From Lysobacteraceae bacterium (GTDB lineage: Bacteria > Pseudomonadota > Gammaproteobacteria > Xanthomonadales > Rhodanobacteraceae), in assembly GCA_004143945.1 (NCBI GenBank), contig SEHB01000007.1, positions 124,001 to 188,000 on the forward strand: a stretch of 64,000 nucleotides of DNA. The letters are read 5' to 3'. Positions 43,261 to 56,319 of the stretch are shown here, one piece after another (position 1 is the stretch's first letter; each line of letters opens with the position of its first letter). Both the position numbers and the translations under genes were made by a program. Under the pieces are notes generated by a model. It saw nothing but the letters and a program-made list of their open reading frames with translations. It made no database searches and was not told the origin of the DNA.

Positions 43261-45090
43261 TCAGCCGCGATCGGGTTCGCTGCGGGGCAGGGCCGCGAGG
43301 CCGAGCGTTTCGCCGAGCACCTCGTCGAGCTCGCCGCGCAGGTGCAGGCGCGCGATCGCGTGCATGCCTGCGGCGGTGGCAGGATCGTCCGGATCGAAGT
43401 CGGGCGAACGCGCGAGCGAAGCGAGCAGGTTGAAGTAGGCGTCGTCACGGATGCCGGCCGCGTCGAGCAGCAGCGCGGGCAGCATCCACGCGTGCGCGTC
43501 GCGGCGATGCTGGCGCGGGTTCCTGCTGTCGAACAGCAGCCACGGCACCGGCTGCTGGGCCGCGTCGCGGCCATCATCGAAACCGAGCTGGAAGTACACC
43601 GGCGCAAGCCCCGGCAGGTGGTCGCCGTAGAACAGCAGCAGCGTGCGCCGCTCGCGCTTGGCCAATGCGCTCGCGAGGCGGCCGAGTTCGCGGTCGGCGT
43701 CGTCGAGCAGGTACAGGTAGTTGCCGAACCACAGGCGCCCGCCCGCGTCGAGCTGCTCGGGCATCGGCAGCTTCGCGAGGCGCTCCTGGTCGAGGTTCGG
43801 GCGCCAGTCGAACGGACCGTGGTTCTCCATGCTCACCGCGAACAGGAACTGCGGCGGGCCCTCGTCCGAGAGCTCCTCGAGCACGCGGTCGGTCATCGCC
43901 TCGTCGGAGGTGAACAGACCGACGATGCGTTCCGGATCGAACGCGCTGCCGTCAATGAAGCGGTCGAAGCCGAGCGCGGGATAGGCGCGCGAGCGGTTCC
44001 AGAACGCGGCCGCGTTCGGATGCACCGCGAGGCGGCGGTAGCCGCGCTCGCCGAGCACGCTCGCGATGCCCGGGTAGTGGTCGAGCGACAGCTCCAGCCA
44101 CGGGTACTGCACGCCGCCGAGGCTCGCGAGCGGGGCGCCGGTCAGCACCTCGAACTCGGTGCGGATCGTCCCGCCGACGAAGGTCGGCACGGTCAGCTCG
44201 CCATGGCTCGACTTGCGCGCGAGGCGATGGAACTGCGGCAGCCAGCGGCCACTGAGCACGCCTTGGAGGCGCGCCGGGTCGAACAGCGACTCGCTCTGCA
44301 CGACGACGATGTCGGGCAGCTCCCCGGCGCTGGTCGCGTTGGCCAGGCCCGCGCGCAGCTCGGGCGCATGCGCCGAGAGCAGAGCGAGCGCGGCCGCGCG
44401 GTCGGCCGATGGCACGTCGCCGCCGCCGATCTGCCAGTGGTAGAGCAGCAGGCTGCCGATGAGTCCGGTGTGCACCGAGCTCTCGGTCAGCGCCCACGGC
44501 TGGAACGTCGCCTCGGCCGACTGGTACATGCGCCGCCACGGCGAGGCACCCGCCATCAGGCTTGCACCGAGCACGCAGGTGGCAGCGCCTAGCACCACGG
44601 CACGCCAGCCGGCCAGTGCCTTGAGCGGGCGCTCGCGCACGAGCGCGACGGTCAATGCCGCGCCGACCGCGATCAGCATCCAGCGCAGCGCATCGACGTG
44701 CAGGTACTTGGAGAACAGCTCGATCGCTGGACCGGGTTCGGCGAGGAACCGCAGGTCCGCCGGCAGCAGCGGGGTTTCGAGCATGCCGAGCTTGGCGGTG
44801 TTGGCGCCGTACAGCGCGCCGATCGACAGCAGCACCAGCCAGCTCGACAGCACCAGCCGCCGCGTCAGCGCGAGCAGCAGCGAGAACAGCGCGAGGGCCG
44901 GCACCATGTTCAGCATCAGCAGCCGCAGGCCGTCGCGCAGGCCGCCGCCCGACAGCTCGATGCCGGGGTCCAGTCGTGCGACGAGCAGCATCAGCATCAG
45001 CACGCACGCGACCACGCCCGCGCTTTCGCGCAGGAGCGGGGGGCGCGAGAGCCAGAGCGCCGCGAGCGAGGGGGATGGAGTCGTTCTCAT
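43261..45090 (-). CDS. LTA synthase / MdoB-like membrane phosphoglycerol transferase or sulfatase
   Basis: 609 residues from the ATG at 45090. The N-terminal third has about five membrane helices (VVACVLMLMLLVARLD, LMLNMVPALALFSLLLAL, LVLLSIGALYGAN and others). The rest is an alkaline-phosphatase-superfamily domain facing the periplasm, with the metal-site start VVVQSESLFDP, the nucleophile region VPTFVGGTIRTEFEVLTG with a candidate catalytic Thr, a later SMENHGPFDWRP motif and the metal ligands in LLLFYGDHLPG. In Gram-negative bacteria such proteins add phosphoglycerol or similar groups to glucans or cell-surface glycans. The precise acceptor is unknown. It is divergent from glnE. Confidence 0.83.
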   Translation of the reverse strand: MRTTPSPSLAALWLSRPPLLRESAGVVACVLMLMLLVARLDPGIELSGGGLRDGLRLLMLNMVPALALFSLLLALTRRLVLSSWLVLLSIGALYGANTAKLGMLETPLLPADLRFLAEPGPAIELFSKYLHVDALRWMLIAVGAALTVALVRERPLKALAGWRAVVLGAATCVLGASLMAGASPWRRMYQSAEATFQPWALTESSVHTGLIGSLLLYHWQIGGGDVPSADRAAALALLSAHAPELRAGLANATSAGELPDIVVVQSESLFDPARLQGVLSGRWLPQFHRLARKSSHGELTVPTFVGGTIRTEFEVLTGAPLASLGGVQYPWLELSLDHYPGIASVLGERGYRRLAVHPNAAAFWNRSRAYPALGFDRFIDGSAFDPERIVGLFTSDEAMTDRVLEELSDEGPPQFLFAVSMENHGPFDWRPNLDQERLAKLPMPEQLDAGGRLWFGNYLYLLDDADRELGRLASALAKRERRTLLLFYGDHLPGLAPVYFQLGFDDGRDAAQQPVPWLLFDSRNPRQHRRDAHAWMLPALLLDAAGIRDDAYFNLLASLARSPDFDPDDPATAAGMHAIARLHLRGELDEVLGETLGLAALPRSEPDRG

Positions 45091-45210
45091 GACAGGGGCG
45101 CGACAATGCCATGACAGCGGCAACGGCGCGTTAACCGAACGTCAGGATCGGTGTCGCGCGGGCGCCGCCTCCGGCTGACGCGGCGCGCCGGCTGCTGCCA
45201 CAATCGGCGC

Positions 45211-48138
45211 ATGCTGCAACCTGCCCAGTGGCCGCGCCCGGTCGCCGCTTTCCTGAACGATCGCCTGTCACGGCTCGAGGCCGCTTGCCGCGAGGCCGCG
45301 GTGCCGTTCCACGACGACGCGGGCGTCGACGACCACCTGCAGCGCGTGCTGCTCGCGAGCGATTTCGCGTACCAGAGCTTCCTGCGCGATCCCGGCCTGC
45401 TCGGGCCGGAGTTGCTGCTGCTGATGAGCGACCCGCGCCACGCCGACGCGCGCGCGGGTCCGCTGATGGCGCTGCAAGGCGACGCGCTGCGGATGGAGCT
45501 GCGCCGCTTCCGGCTGCGCGAAGCGTTGCGGCTGATCTGGCGCGACGTCAATGGCGACGATGGCGTGGAGACCACGCTTGCGGGCGCCTCGGTGCTCGCC
45601 GATGCCTGCCTCGAGGCCGCGCTGCGCGGCGCCGAACACGAGGTCGTGCAGCGCCACGGCGTCGTGCGCGGCGCGAACGGGCAGCCGCAACGCCTCGTCG
45701 TGTTCGCGCTCGGCAAGCTCGGCGGCGCAGAACTCAATTTCTCGTCCGACGTCGATCTCGTGTTCGCGTATGCGGAAGGCGGCAGCAGCGACGGCGCGCG
45801 CCCGCTCGACGCAGGTGCGTACTACGCGCGCATCGGCCAGGCGCTGGTCGCGCTGATCGCCGGGCGCGATGCGGACGGCTACGTCTATCGCGTCGACCTG
45901 CGCCTGCGGCCTTTCGGCAATGCGGGTCGGCCCGCGCTCTCGTTCATCGCGATGGAGCAGTATTTCCAGCGCGAGGGACGCGACTGGGAACGCTATGCGT
46001 GGATCAAGGCGCGGCCGGCTGCCGGCGATCGGGCCGCGGGCGCACGCATGCTCGACACGCTGCGCCCGTTCGTGTTCCGGCGCTACCTCGACTATGGCGC
46101 GTTCGCGGGCCTGCGCGAGATGAAGGCGCTGATCGACGCCGAGGTCGCGCGCAAGGATCTCTCCGACCATCTCAAGCTCGGCCCCGGCGGCATCCGCGAA
46201 ATCGAGTTCATCGTGCAGCTCGTGCAGCTGATCCGCGGCGGACGCGAGCCGACGCTGCGCGTGCGCGGCCTGCTGCCGGCGCTCGCGGCCTGCGAGCAGC
46301 TCGGTTTCATCCCGGGCGGCCGCGCGCGACGCCTGCGCGAGGCGTACCGGTTCCTGCGCCGGCTCGAGAACCGCGTGCAGATGTTCGGCGACCAGCAGAC
46401 GCACGAGATCCCGGCTGACGCCTCGACGCGCGAGCGCATCGCGCTCGCACTCGGCCATCGCGACTGGCACGCGCTCGCAGGTGAACTCGAGGCGCATCGC
46501 AGTGCGGTCGCGGACGAGTTCGCCGCGTTGATGGCGGTCGAGGCGCGCGGCGACGCGCGTCGCGAGCAGGCCGAGTGGCCGGCGTTCTGGCGCCAGCTCG
46601 TGGTCGGTGACGGCATCGACACGGCGATGCTCGAATCCGCGGGTTTCGCGCCCGCCGCCGAGGCGGCGGCCGAGCTCGAAGCGCTGGTCGGCGGCAGCAC
46701 GCTGCGCACGATGTCGGCGCGCGCGCGCGAGCGGCTCGATCGCGTGATGCCCGCGATCTTCGCCGCGGCGGCCGCGCAGCCCGAACCCCTGCGCTGCCTC
46801 GTGCGCCTGCTGCGGCTCGTGCAGGCGGTCGCGCGTCGCTCTGTCTATCTCGCGCTGCTCGACGAGCAGCCCGCCGCGATGAAGCGGCTTGCCGCGGTGT
46901 TCGCCGCGAGTGCGTTCCTCGCCGACCGCGTGGTCGCGCATCCGATGCTGCTCGACGATCTGTTCGACGACCGCGTCGACGCGATGCCCGCGCGCGACCT
47001 CGACGACGAACTCGCGCGCCGGCTCGCGACCCTCGGTGACGCCGATCCCGAGGCCGAGATCGATGCGATCCAGGAAGTGCGCCAGTCGGCCCTGTTCCGC
47101 ATCGGCCTCGCGTTCATCGGCCGGCGCCTCGATGCGGTCAGCGCCGCGCGCAGCCTGTCCGACGTCGCCGCCGCGGTGTTGCGCGCGGTGCTGCGCATTG
47201 CCGAGCGCGAACTCGCGTTCGCGCATGGATGGCCCGGCGGCGACGCGGCCGCTGTCCCGGCCCCGCTCGTGGCCGCGCCCGGCGGTCTGGAACGAGCGAT
47301 CGCGGCGTCGCCGTCGGGACTCGCGGTCGTGGCCTACGGCAGCCTCGGCGGGGCGGAACTCGGGTTCGGCTCGGATCTCGACCTCGTGTTCCTCTACGAT
47401 CCGGCGCGTGCGCGCGGCGAATCGGGCGGACCCAAGCCGATCGACGGCACGCGCTGGTACGCACGGCTCGCGCAGCGCATCGTGCACCTGCTCGGCATGC
47501 TCACGCGCGCGGGGCGACTCTACGAAGTGGACGTGCGGCTGCGACCGGACGGCAGCAAGGGCATGCTCGTGCAGAGCCTGGATGCGTACGCGGGCTACCA
47601 GCGCGAGCGCGCCTGGACCTGGGAACTGCAGGCGCTGGTGCGCGCGCGCGCGATCGCCGGCGACGCCGCGCTGTCGCGCCGCTTCGCGCTCCTGCGTGCC
47701 GAACTGCTCGCGGTCGATCGCGATCCCGCCGCGCTGCTCGGCGAGATCGCCGCGATGCGCGAACGCTGGCGCGCCGAGCGCGATCGTTCCGACGCGGCAC
47801 GCTTCGACCTCAAGCAGGGCGCGGGCGGGCTCGTCGACATCGAGTTCCTGCTGCAGTGGCTGGTGCTGCGCCACGCGGCCAGCCATCCGACGCTGCTCGC
47901 GAGCGGCAATTCGGCCGACCTGATCGCGGCCGCGCAGGCGGCCGGCGTGCTCGATCCCGGTGACGCCTCGGCACTCGCGAAGGCGCATGCCGCGCTGCTC
48001 GCGCGCGCCGTGCGCTGCACGCTCGACGCGCGCCCGCGCGTGGTGCCGCGCGGCGACGAGGTCGAGCGCGCGATCGCGCCGGTCCGCTCGGTGCTCGCGC
48101 GACACGGGCTCGCGAGCGACGCGCAGACGCCGGCGTGA
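45211..48138 (+). CDS. glnE: Bifunctional glutamine synthetase adenylyltransferase / adenylyl-removing enzyme
   Basis: 975 residues, near the family's usual 950. Two nucleotidyltransferase domains are clear: the first with GKLGGAELNFSSDVDLVF (about 168-188) and the second with GSLGGAELGFGSDLDLVFLY (about 708-730). Each is followed by its GlnD/PII-uridylyltransferase-like helical region (LKLGPGGIREIEFIVQLVQL in the first, DLKQGAGGLVDIEFLLQWLV in the second). The enzyme attaches AMP to, or removes it from, a tyrosine of glutamine synthetase in response to nitrogen state relayed by PII. The ATG at 45211 gives the normal N-terminus; the 20 codons before it are Arg-rich and lack a ribosome site. 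It is the best-recognised housekeeping gene in the window. Confidence 0.97.
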   Translation: MLQPAQWPRPVAAFLNDRLSRLEAACREAAVPFHDDAGVDDHLQRVLLASDFAYQSFLRDPGLLGPELLLLMSDPRHADARAGPLMALQGDALRMELRRFRLREALRLIWRDVNGDDGVETTLAGASVLADACLEAALRGAEHEVVQRHGVVRGANGQPQRLVVFALGKLGGAELNFSSDVDLVFAYAEGGSSDGARPLDAGAYYARIGQALVALIAGRDADGYVYRVDLRLRPFGNAGRPALSFIAMEQYFQREGRDWERYAWIKARPAAGDRAAGARMLDTLRPFVFRRYLDYGAFAGLREMKALIDAEVARKDLSDHLKLGPGGIREIEFIVQLVQLIRGGREPTLRVRGLLPALAACEQLGFIPGGRARRLREAYRFLRRLENRVQMFGDQQTHEIPADASTRERIALALGHRDWHALAGELEAHRSAVADEFAALMAVEARGDARREQAEWPAFWRQLVVGDGIDTAMLESAGFAPAAEAAAELEALVGGSTLRTMSARARERLDRVMPAIFAAAAAQPEPLRCLVRLLRLVQAVARRSVYLALLDEQPAAMKRLAAVFAASAFLADRVVAHPMLLDDLFDDRVDAMPARDLDDELARRLATLGDADPEAEIDAIQEVRQSALFRIGLAFIGRRLDAVSAARSLSDVAAAVLRAVLRIAERELAFAHGWPGGDAAAVPAPLVAAPGGLERAIAASPSGLAVVAYGSLGGAELGFGSDLDLVFLYDPARARGESGGPKPIDGTRWYARLAQRIVHLLGMLTRAGRLYEVDVRLRPDGSKGMLVQSLDAYAGYQRERAWTWELQALVRARAIAGDAALSRRFALLRAELLAVDRDPAALLGEIAAMRERWRAERDRSDAARFDLKQGAGGLVDIEFLLQWLVLRHAASHPTLLASGNSADLIAAAQAAGVLDPGDASALAKAHAALLARAVRCTLDARPRVVPRGDEVERAIAPVRSVLARHGLASDAQTPA

Positions 48139-48179
48139 TCGGCGAGAATCCGACTACCTGACCGAAGGAATCCCGACGC

Positions 48180-49094
48180 ATGGCCGGTGGAAGCCTGTTC
48201 CTGCTGCTCGACGACATCGCGAGCGTGCTCGACGACGTCGCGGTGCTGACCAAGGTCGCCGCGAAGAAGACCGCGGGCGTGCTCGGCGACGACCTCGCGC
48301 TCAATGCGCAGCAGGTCACCGGCGTGAGCGCGAGCCGCGAACTGCCGGTGGTGTGGGCGGTCGCGCGCGGCTCGCTGGTGAACAAGGCGATCCTGGTGCC
48401 GGCCGCACTCGCGATCAGCGCGTGGCTGCCGTGGGCGATCACGCCGTTGATGATGATCGGCGGCGCCTACCTCTGCTACGAAGGCGTGGAGAAGCTCGCC
48501 CACCGCTTCCTGCACGGCAAGGACGAAGACGCGCACCGGGCCGAGCACCTGCGTGCCCTCGTGGATGCGCACACCGACGTGGTCGCGCTCGAGAAGGACA
48601 AGATCAAGGGTGCGATCCGCACCGACTTCATCCTGTCGGCCGAGATCATCGTGCTCTCGCTCGGCGTGGTCGGTGGCCAGCCGTTCCTGCAGCAGGTGCT
48701 CGTGCTGGTCGCGATCGCACTCGCGATGACGGTCGGCGTGTACGGCTTCGTCGCCGGCATCGTCAAGCTCGACGACCTCGGCCTCTGGCTCACGCGCAAG
48801 GGGCGGGCCGCCGCCGCGTTCGGGCGCGCGATCCTGGTGTCGGCGCCGTGGCTCATGAAAGGCCTTTCGTTCGCGGGCACCGCCGCGATGTTCCTCGTCG
48901 GCGGCGGCATCCTCGTGCACAGCGTGCCGCCGTTGCACCACGCGATCGAGGGCCTGTTGCCGGACGGCACCTGGGGCAGCGTGGTCGGCGCGCTCGCCAA
49001 TGCGCTGGTCGGCATCGTCGCGGGTGCGCTCGTGCTCGGCGTCGTCACGCTGTTCCAGCGCCTGCGCGGCACGCCGTCGCCGAAACACGAGTAG
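48180..49094 (+). CDS. yedI: DUF808 family inner-membrane protein YedI
   Basis: 304 residues, matching the family length. The signature start is nearly invariant: [20 protein letters not shown], then [20 protein letters not shown] and [18 protein letters not shown]. Several membrane segments follow ([58 protein letters not shown] and two near the end). The family is widespread in Proteobacteria but its function is not established. It lies 41 bp after glnE in the same direction, so co-transcription is possible though not implied by function. Confidence 0.92.
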   Translation: MAGGSLFLLLDDIASVLDDVAVLTKVAAKKTAGVLGDDLALNAQQVTGVSASRELPVVWAVARGSLVNKAILVPAALAISAWLPWAITPLMMIGGAYLCYEGVEKLAHRFLHGKDEDAHRAEHLRALVDAHTDVVALEKDKIKGAIRTDFILSAEIIVLSLGVVGGQPFLQQVLVLVAIALAMTVGVYGFVAGIVKLDDLGLWLTRKGRAAAAFGRAILVSAPWLMKGLSFAGTAAMFLVGGGILVHSVPPLHHAIEGLLPDGTWGSVVGALANALVGIVAGALVLGVVTLFQRLRGTPSPKHE

Positions 49095-49123
49095 GCGCTG
49101 CCCCCACGCGAATGCGCCGGAAG

Positions 49124-49151
49124 CCCTTGTGGGAGGGGCTTCAGCCTCGAG
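49124..49151. repeat. Single B unit of the dispersed repeat
   Basis: TTGTGGGAGGGGCTTCAGCC resembles the central unit of the composite repeats at 26334-26362 and 29515-29546 (GTGGGAGCGGCGAAGCCGCG). It lies in a 207-bp gap that holds no gene. Confidence 0.4.
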
Positions 49152-49301
49152 CCTTTCGCGCGACGAACCCGGGGCCGCGGCTCCGCGCGCGGCGGGCACG
49201 ATGCGCGTGCCGTCGATGCCGTGAAGCGTCGCGCCTTCCGGTGCTGCAGCACGGAGTATCGTGGCGGCGCGCGGGCGACGCGCGACGGACGGGAGCACGA
49301 C

Positions 49302-51191
49302 ATGGAACGGGCCGCAGGGGCATCGATGCCCGAATGCGACGTCGTGATGAAGGGCGGCATCACGAGCGGGATCGTCTACCCGCGCGCGATCGCGAAACTC
49401 GCGGCCCACTACCGGTTGCGCGCACTCGGCGGCGCCTCCGCCGGCGCGATCGCGGCGGCCGCGGCGGCGGCGGCCGAATACGGGCGCGCGGGCGGCGGAT
49501 TCGAGCGGCTCGCCGCGTTGCCGGACGAGCTCGCGAGCCCGGTGGTGGAGGGCCGCGCCGGCGACACGCGCCTGTTCGGCCTGTTCCAGCCCGATGCCTC
49601 GACGCGCGAACTGTTCGCACTGCTCGTCGCAGGCCTGATGCCCGAACGGCCGCGCTGGGGCCTTGCCGCATGGCGCTGGCTGCTCGCGGCCGTGCGCAGT
49701 TTCCCGGCGACCGCGCTGCTCGCGCTCGCGGTGGTCGCCGCCGCGTTCCTGCTGCTGTTCGCACGCACCGACTTCGTCTGGGACGACCCGGTCTCGTGGG
49801 CCGCGCTGCTCGCGGGGATGTTCGTCGCGGCCGTCGTCTACTTCGTCGCGCTCGCGGCTGCGATCGTGCTGAGCGCATTGCGGCGCATCCCGGCCAATGG
49901 CTACGGCCTGTGCTCCGGACTCGGCGACGCGGACGCGCTGACGCCGTGGTTGCATGCGACGCTGCAGTCGCTGGCGGGACTCGCGGTCGATCGCCCGCTG
50001 CGCTTCGGTGATCTCTGGCGCGGCCCGCACGCGCGCGCGGACTACATCGCGGCCGAGGCCTGCCACCGCGCGGGCATGCGCGCGATCGACCTGCGGCTGA
50101 TGACGACGTCGCTCAGCCATGGCAGGCCCTACAGCTTTCCGCTCGAGAGCGAGGCGTTCTGCTTCGATGAAGCCGAGATGCGGCGCGTGTTCCCGCCGAT
50201 CATCGTCGATGCACTGATCGCGGACTCGCCGGGCCGCATCGAGGGTGGGGTGCTCGCGGGCCGCTACCGCCTGCCCGCGATGCAGGACCTGCCGGTGCTC
50301 GTGCCGCTGCGCATGAGCCTGGCGTTCCCGCTGCTGCTCTCGGCGGTGCCGCTGTGGCGCCAGCGGCGGGATCCCGATCGCGCGCGACGCGGCGCGTGGG
50401 TCAGCGTCGCCGAGCGCATCTGGTTTTCCGACGGCGGCATCTGCAGCAACTTCCCGATCCACTATTTCGATGCGCTGCTGCCCGCGCGGCCGACGTTCGG
50501 CATCAACCTCGTCGACGCGAGCTTCATCCCGCAGGATCCGGTCGATCCCGACGACTATGTCTGGATGCCCGCGCACAACGGCAGCGGCGCGACCACGCGC
50601 GTGATCGAGGTCGAGCGCGGCGGCCGCCGCGGACTCGGCGGCTTCATCGGCGCGATCATCGAGACGATGCAAGGCTGGGGCGACAGCACCCAGCTCGCGA
50701 TCCCGGGCTACCGCGACCGCATCGTCGCGGTACGCCTCGAATCCACCGAAGGCGGCCTCAACCTGCGCATGGGCGCGCCGTTGATCCGGCGCGTCGCGGT
50801 GCGTGGCGAGCGCGCGGGCCAGCTGCTGCTCGACCACTACGCGCACCCCGAACCACCGCCCGGCACGGTCACGGGCTGGCGCAACCATCGATGGGTGCGC
50901 TACCGCGTCGCGATGCGCGTGCTCGGCGAAGCGCTCGCGGACCTGCGCGCCGCCGAGGCGGAATCGGCCGGCACCGACGCCGCCCTGCAACCGATGCACG
51001 CGAAGCCGCCGAGCTATGACTTCCGATCCGAGCGCCAGCGCGATGCCGCGCTCGCGGCGTATCGCGAGCTGCTCGCGCTCGCCGATCGTCATGCGGCCAT
51101 GCGCGAAGAACTCGGGTATCCGCCGTTCGACCACGATCCGAAGGACGGCCCGCGGCCGCGGCCGGAGCTGCGCGTCCGGCCGCCGTTGTAG
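49302..51191 (+). CDS. Patatin-like phospholipase with internal membrane segments
   Basis: 629 residues from the ATG at 49302. Patatin features: oxyanion loop MKGGITSGIVYP (about 15-26), nucleophile elbow GGASAG with Ser45, and the dyad Asp in SDGGICSNFP (about 377). Between them are two membrane helices (FPATALLALAVVAAAFLLLF and LLAGMFVAAVVYFVALAAAI, about 133-195), which ordinary soluble patatins lack. The extended C-terminal part includes HNGSGATTRVIEVERGGR. Expected to hydrolyse lipid acyl esters at the inner membrane. It stops 12 bp before the convergent intradiol-dioxygenase-like gene. Activity is likely from the intact Ser-Asp pair; the substrate is unknown. Confidence 0.82.
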   Translation: MERAAGASMPECDVVMKGGITSGIVYPRAIAKLAAHYRLRALGGASAGAIAAAAAAAAEYGRAGGGFERLAALPDELASPVVEGRAGDTRLFGLFQPDASTRELFALLVAGLMPERPRWGLAAWRWLLAAVRSFPATALLALAVVAAAFLLLFARTDFVWDDPVSWAALLAGMFVAAVVYFVALAAAIVLSALRRIPANGYGLCSGLGDADALTPWLHATLQSLAGLAVDRPLRFGDLWRGPHARADYIAAEACHRAGMRAIDLRLMTTSLSHGRPYSFPLESEAFCFDEAEMRRVFPPIIVDALIADSPGRIEGGVLAGRYRLPAMQDLPVLVPLRMSLAFPLLLSAVPLWRQRRDPDRARRGAWVSVAERIWFSDGGICSNFPIHYFDALLPARPTFGINLVDASFIPQDPVDPDDYVWMPAHNGSGATTRVIEVERGGRRGLGGFIGAIIETMQGWGDSTQLAIPGYRDRIVAVRLESTEGGLNLRMGAPLIRRVAVRGERAGQLLLDHYAHPEPPPGTVTGWRNHRWVRYRVAMRVLGEALADLRAAEAESAGTDAALQPMHAKPPSYDFRSERQRDAALAAYRELLALADRHAAMREELGYPPFDHDPKDGPRPRPELRVRPPL

Positions 51192-51203
51192 CGCGTAGGT
51201 GCT

Positions 51204-52106
51204 TCAGCGCGTGCCGTGCGGCTGGAACCCGGCCGCCACCGGGGTCGCGCAGGCACCGACCGTCGACACGAGGAACCTGCGACCGTCGCTGACCTCCCAT
51301 TCGAGCACGTGCAGGCCCGAGCCCACGTCGCGCGCGGCGGGGCCGAGCCGTTCGACGATGGTGCGTGTGTCGAGTCGGCGATCGATGCCGATGAAGCGCG
51401 AGGGATCGAGGGGCTCGGCGCGTGGATCGACGAGCGTCGCGTCGTGCGTCGAACACGTCGCATCGGCCTGCCCCGCCGTGCCCGCGGCTGCGCACGCGAC
51501 GTAGCCTGGTACCGCGGCGCCGACACGGATGTCGCGCGTGACCTGCCATCGACCTTGCTCGCGCACCGGCGTCGTGATGCCGTCGCCGCCACGGCCGACG
51601 GCGTGCGCGCGACGCTGCGCAGGCGTCAGCAGCGGATCGTCGGTGAACAGCACGTCGTCGATGTAGTACGTGCTGCAGCCCGGTTCGAGCACGTGCATGT
51701 GGATGTGCGCGGGCACGTCGCGGGTCGGATAACTCGCCGGGCGGATCGTGTCGAAGCGATAACGCCCGTCGGCGTCGCTGATCGCCCACCCGCGCAGACG
51801 CCCGTGGCGGTTCGCGGCGCCGTCGCGCGCACCGGGAATCGGCGGATAGAGGCCGTGCGTGTCGGTGTGGTAGGCGTAGACGACGATACCCGCGCGCGGC
51901 GCGCCGCCTGCATCGAGCACGCGACCCTCGAGCACGAGGGGTTCGCCGGGTTCACCGGCCGGCGCGATGCGCGCATGCGAGGTCGGCGCGGCGGGCAGGC
52001 CTTCGAATACCGCCTCGCAGCCTTCGCAGGGCAGGCCGACGATGGGCTCGCGCGCGTGGGCGGCGGCAGTCGCGAACACGAAGAGCAGGGCGGTCAGTGC
52101 GCGCAT
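51204..52106 (-). CDS. Exported intradiol ring-cleavage dioxygenase-like protein
   Basis: 300 residues from the ATG at 52106 with GGAGGA five bases upstream. Signal peptide 1-18 (MRALTALLFVFATAAAHA). The core is the intradiol-dioxygenase beta-sandwich: LEGRVLDAGGAPRAGIVVYA, then HTDTHGLYPP, GRLRGWAISDADGRYRFDTI, RPASYPTRDVPAHIHMHVLE. The expected Fe(III) ligands are two Tyr and two His; the Tyr of ASYPTRD and the His residues of PAHIHMHV fit. Cytoplasmic relatives open catechol or protocatechuate; exported relatives are poorly studied. Several cysteines (PCEGCEA, CSTYY, CAAAG, CSTHD) suit an exported fold. It could instead be a non-catalytic relative. Confidence 0.78.
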   Translation of the reverse strand: MRALTALLFVFATAAAHAREPIVGLPCEGCEAVFEGLPAAPTSHARIAPAGEPGEPLVLEGRVLDAGGAPRAGIVVYAYHTDTHGLYPPIPGARDGAANRHGRLRGWAISDADGRYRFDTIRPASYPTRDVPAHIHMHVLEPGCSTYYIDDVLFTDDPLLTPAQRRAHAVGRGGDGITTPVREQGRWQVTRDIRVGAAVPGYVACAAAGTAGQADATCSTHDATLVDPRAEPLDPSRFIGIDRRLDTRTIVERLGPAARDVGSGLHVLEWEVSDGRRFLVSTVGACATPVAAGFQPHGTR

Positions 52107-52286
52107 GGGATCCTCCGCGGCGGGTCGCTGGTGCAGACGCCGCGCGGCGACGGAAGTTGCATGCGCAAGCCATCCGCGGCTGGACGCACTCGGCACGAGG
52201 GCGCCGTTGCCGCCTTTGCGCGTCCAGCCTGCGCGTGGGCCAACGCACGCGCAACCTGACCGCCGGCCCGATCGCCTTGGGAGGGG

Positions 52287-55589
<3,303 letters not shown>

Positions 55590-55671
55590 GGGCAACAGTC
55601 CCCTGATGGTGATCGACCCGATCTTAGGCGATGCGGTCGCCGCGGCACCGGGCCGAAAGTCCCGCAATGAC

Positions 55672-56250
55672 TCAGTCGGGCGCGGGGCCGCGATCGGTCG
55701 AGGACGGGCCGAGCGCGTCGCTGAGCCAGGCGCGCGCGGCCTGCCAGTGGCGCTTCACGGTCGCGGCCGACTGCCCGATCGCCTCCGCCGTCTCCTCGAT
55801 GCTGAGGCCGCCGAAATACCGCAGCTCGACCACGCGCGCCTTCGTCGGGTCGATGCGATCGAGTCGTCGCAGCGCCGCATCGAGATCGACGAGGTCGAGG
55901 TCTCCGGACCTGCCGTCCTCGAGGCCACTCAGCGTCACGCGCTCGCCGCCATCGCGCTTGAGTCGCGCGCGCTGGCGGGCGTGGTCGATCAGGATCTCGC
56001 GCATCAGGCGCGCCGCAATCGCGAACAGGTGGCCGCGATCGACGCTCGTGATCGGATCGGCACCGGACAGCCGCAGCCAGGCCTCGTTGACGAGCGCAGT
56101 GGGTTGCAGCGTGTGGTTGCGGCGCTCGGACCGGAACACCTGCTCGGCGAGCCGGTGCAACTCGGGATACAGGCATTCGACGAGGCGATCGCGCGCGCCG
56201 GTGTCCCCGTCGCGCCAGTCCGACAGCAGTTCGGTGATGCGGTGGGCCAT
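55672..56250 (-). CDS. ECF-like sigma-70 factor paired with a divergent TPR kinase
   Basis: 192 residues from the ATG at 56250. Motifs: ITELLSDWRDGDTGARDRLV, LYPELHRLAEQVFRSERR, LQPTALVNEAWLRLSG, GHLFAIAARLMREILIDHAR, then region 4 ARVVELRYFGGLSIEETAEA and SAATVKRHWQAARAWL. It belongs to the ECF group that accompanies PknB-TPR kinases, and such a kinase starts 69 bp away on the opposite strand, so the two share a promoter region. Its 3' end lies 82 bp from the upstream region of the amidohydrolase gene. Partnership with the kinase is inference from position and family habit. Confidence 0.88.
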   Translation of the reverse strand: MAHRITELLSDWRDGDTGARDRLVECLYPELHRLAEQVFRSERRNHTLQPTALVNEAWLRLSGADPITSVDRGHLFAIAARLMREILIDHARQRARLKRDGGERVTLSGLEDGRSGDLDLVDLDAALRRLDRIDPTKARVVELRYFGGLSIEETAEAIGQSAATVKRHWQAARAWLSDALGPSSTDRGPAPD

Positions 56251-56319
56251 GCCGAAGTCTAGCGCGCGCCGCCGCCGGGCGAGGGCTACACTTGCGTCGC
56301 CATCGCGACAGGGGACGCC

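Noticed and set aside
47595-51134. Open frame of 1179 codons on the minus strand opposite glnE, yedI and the patatin gene
   Set aside because: All three opposing genes are clearly recognised; the minus reading has no domain and is strongly biased in composition.
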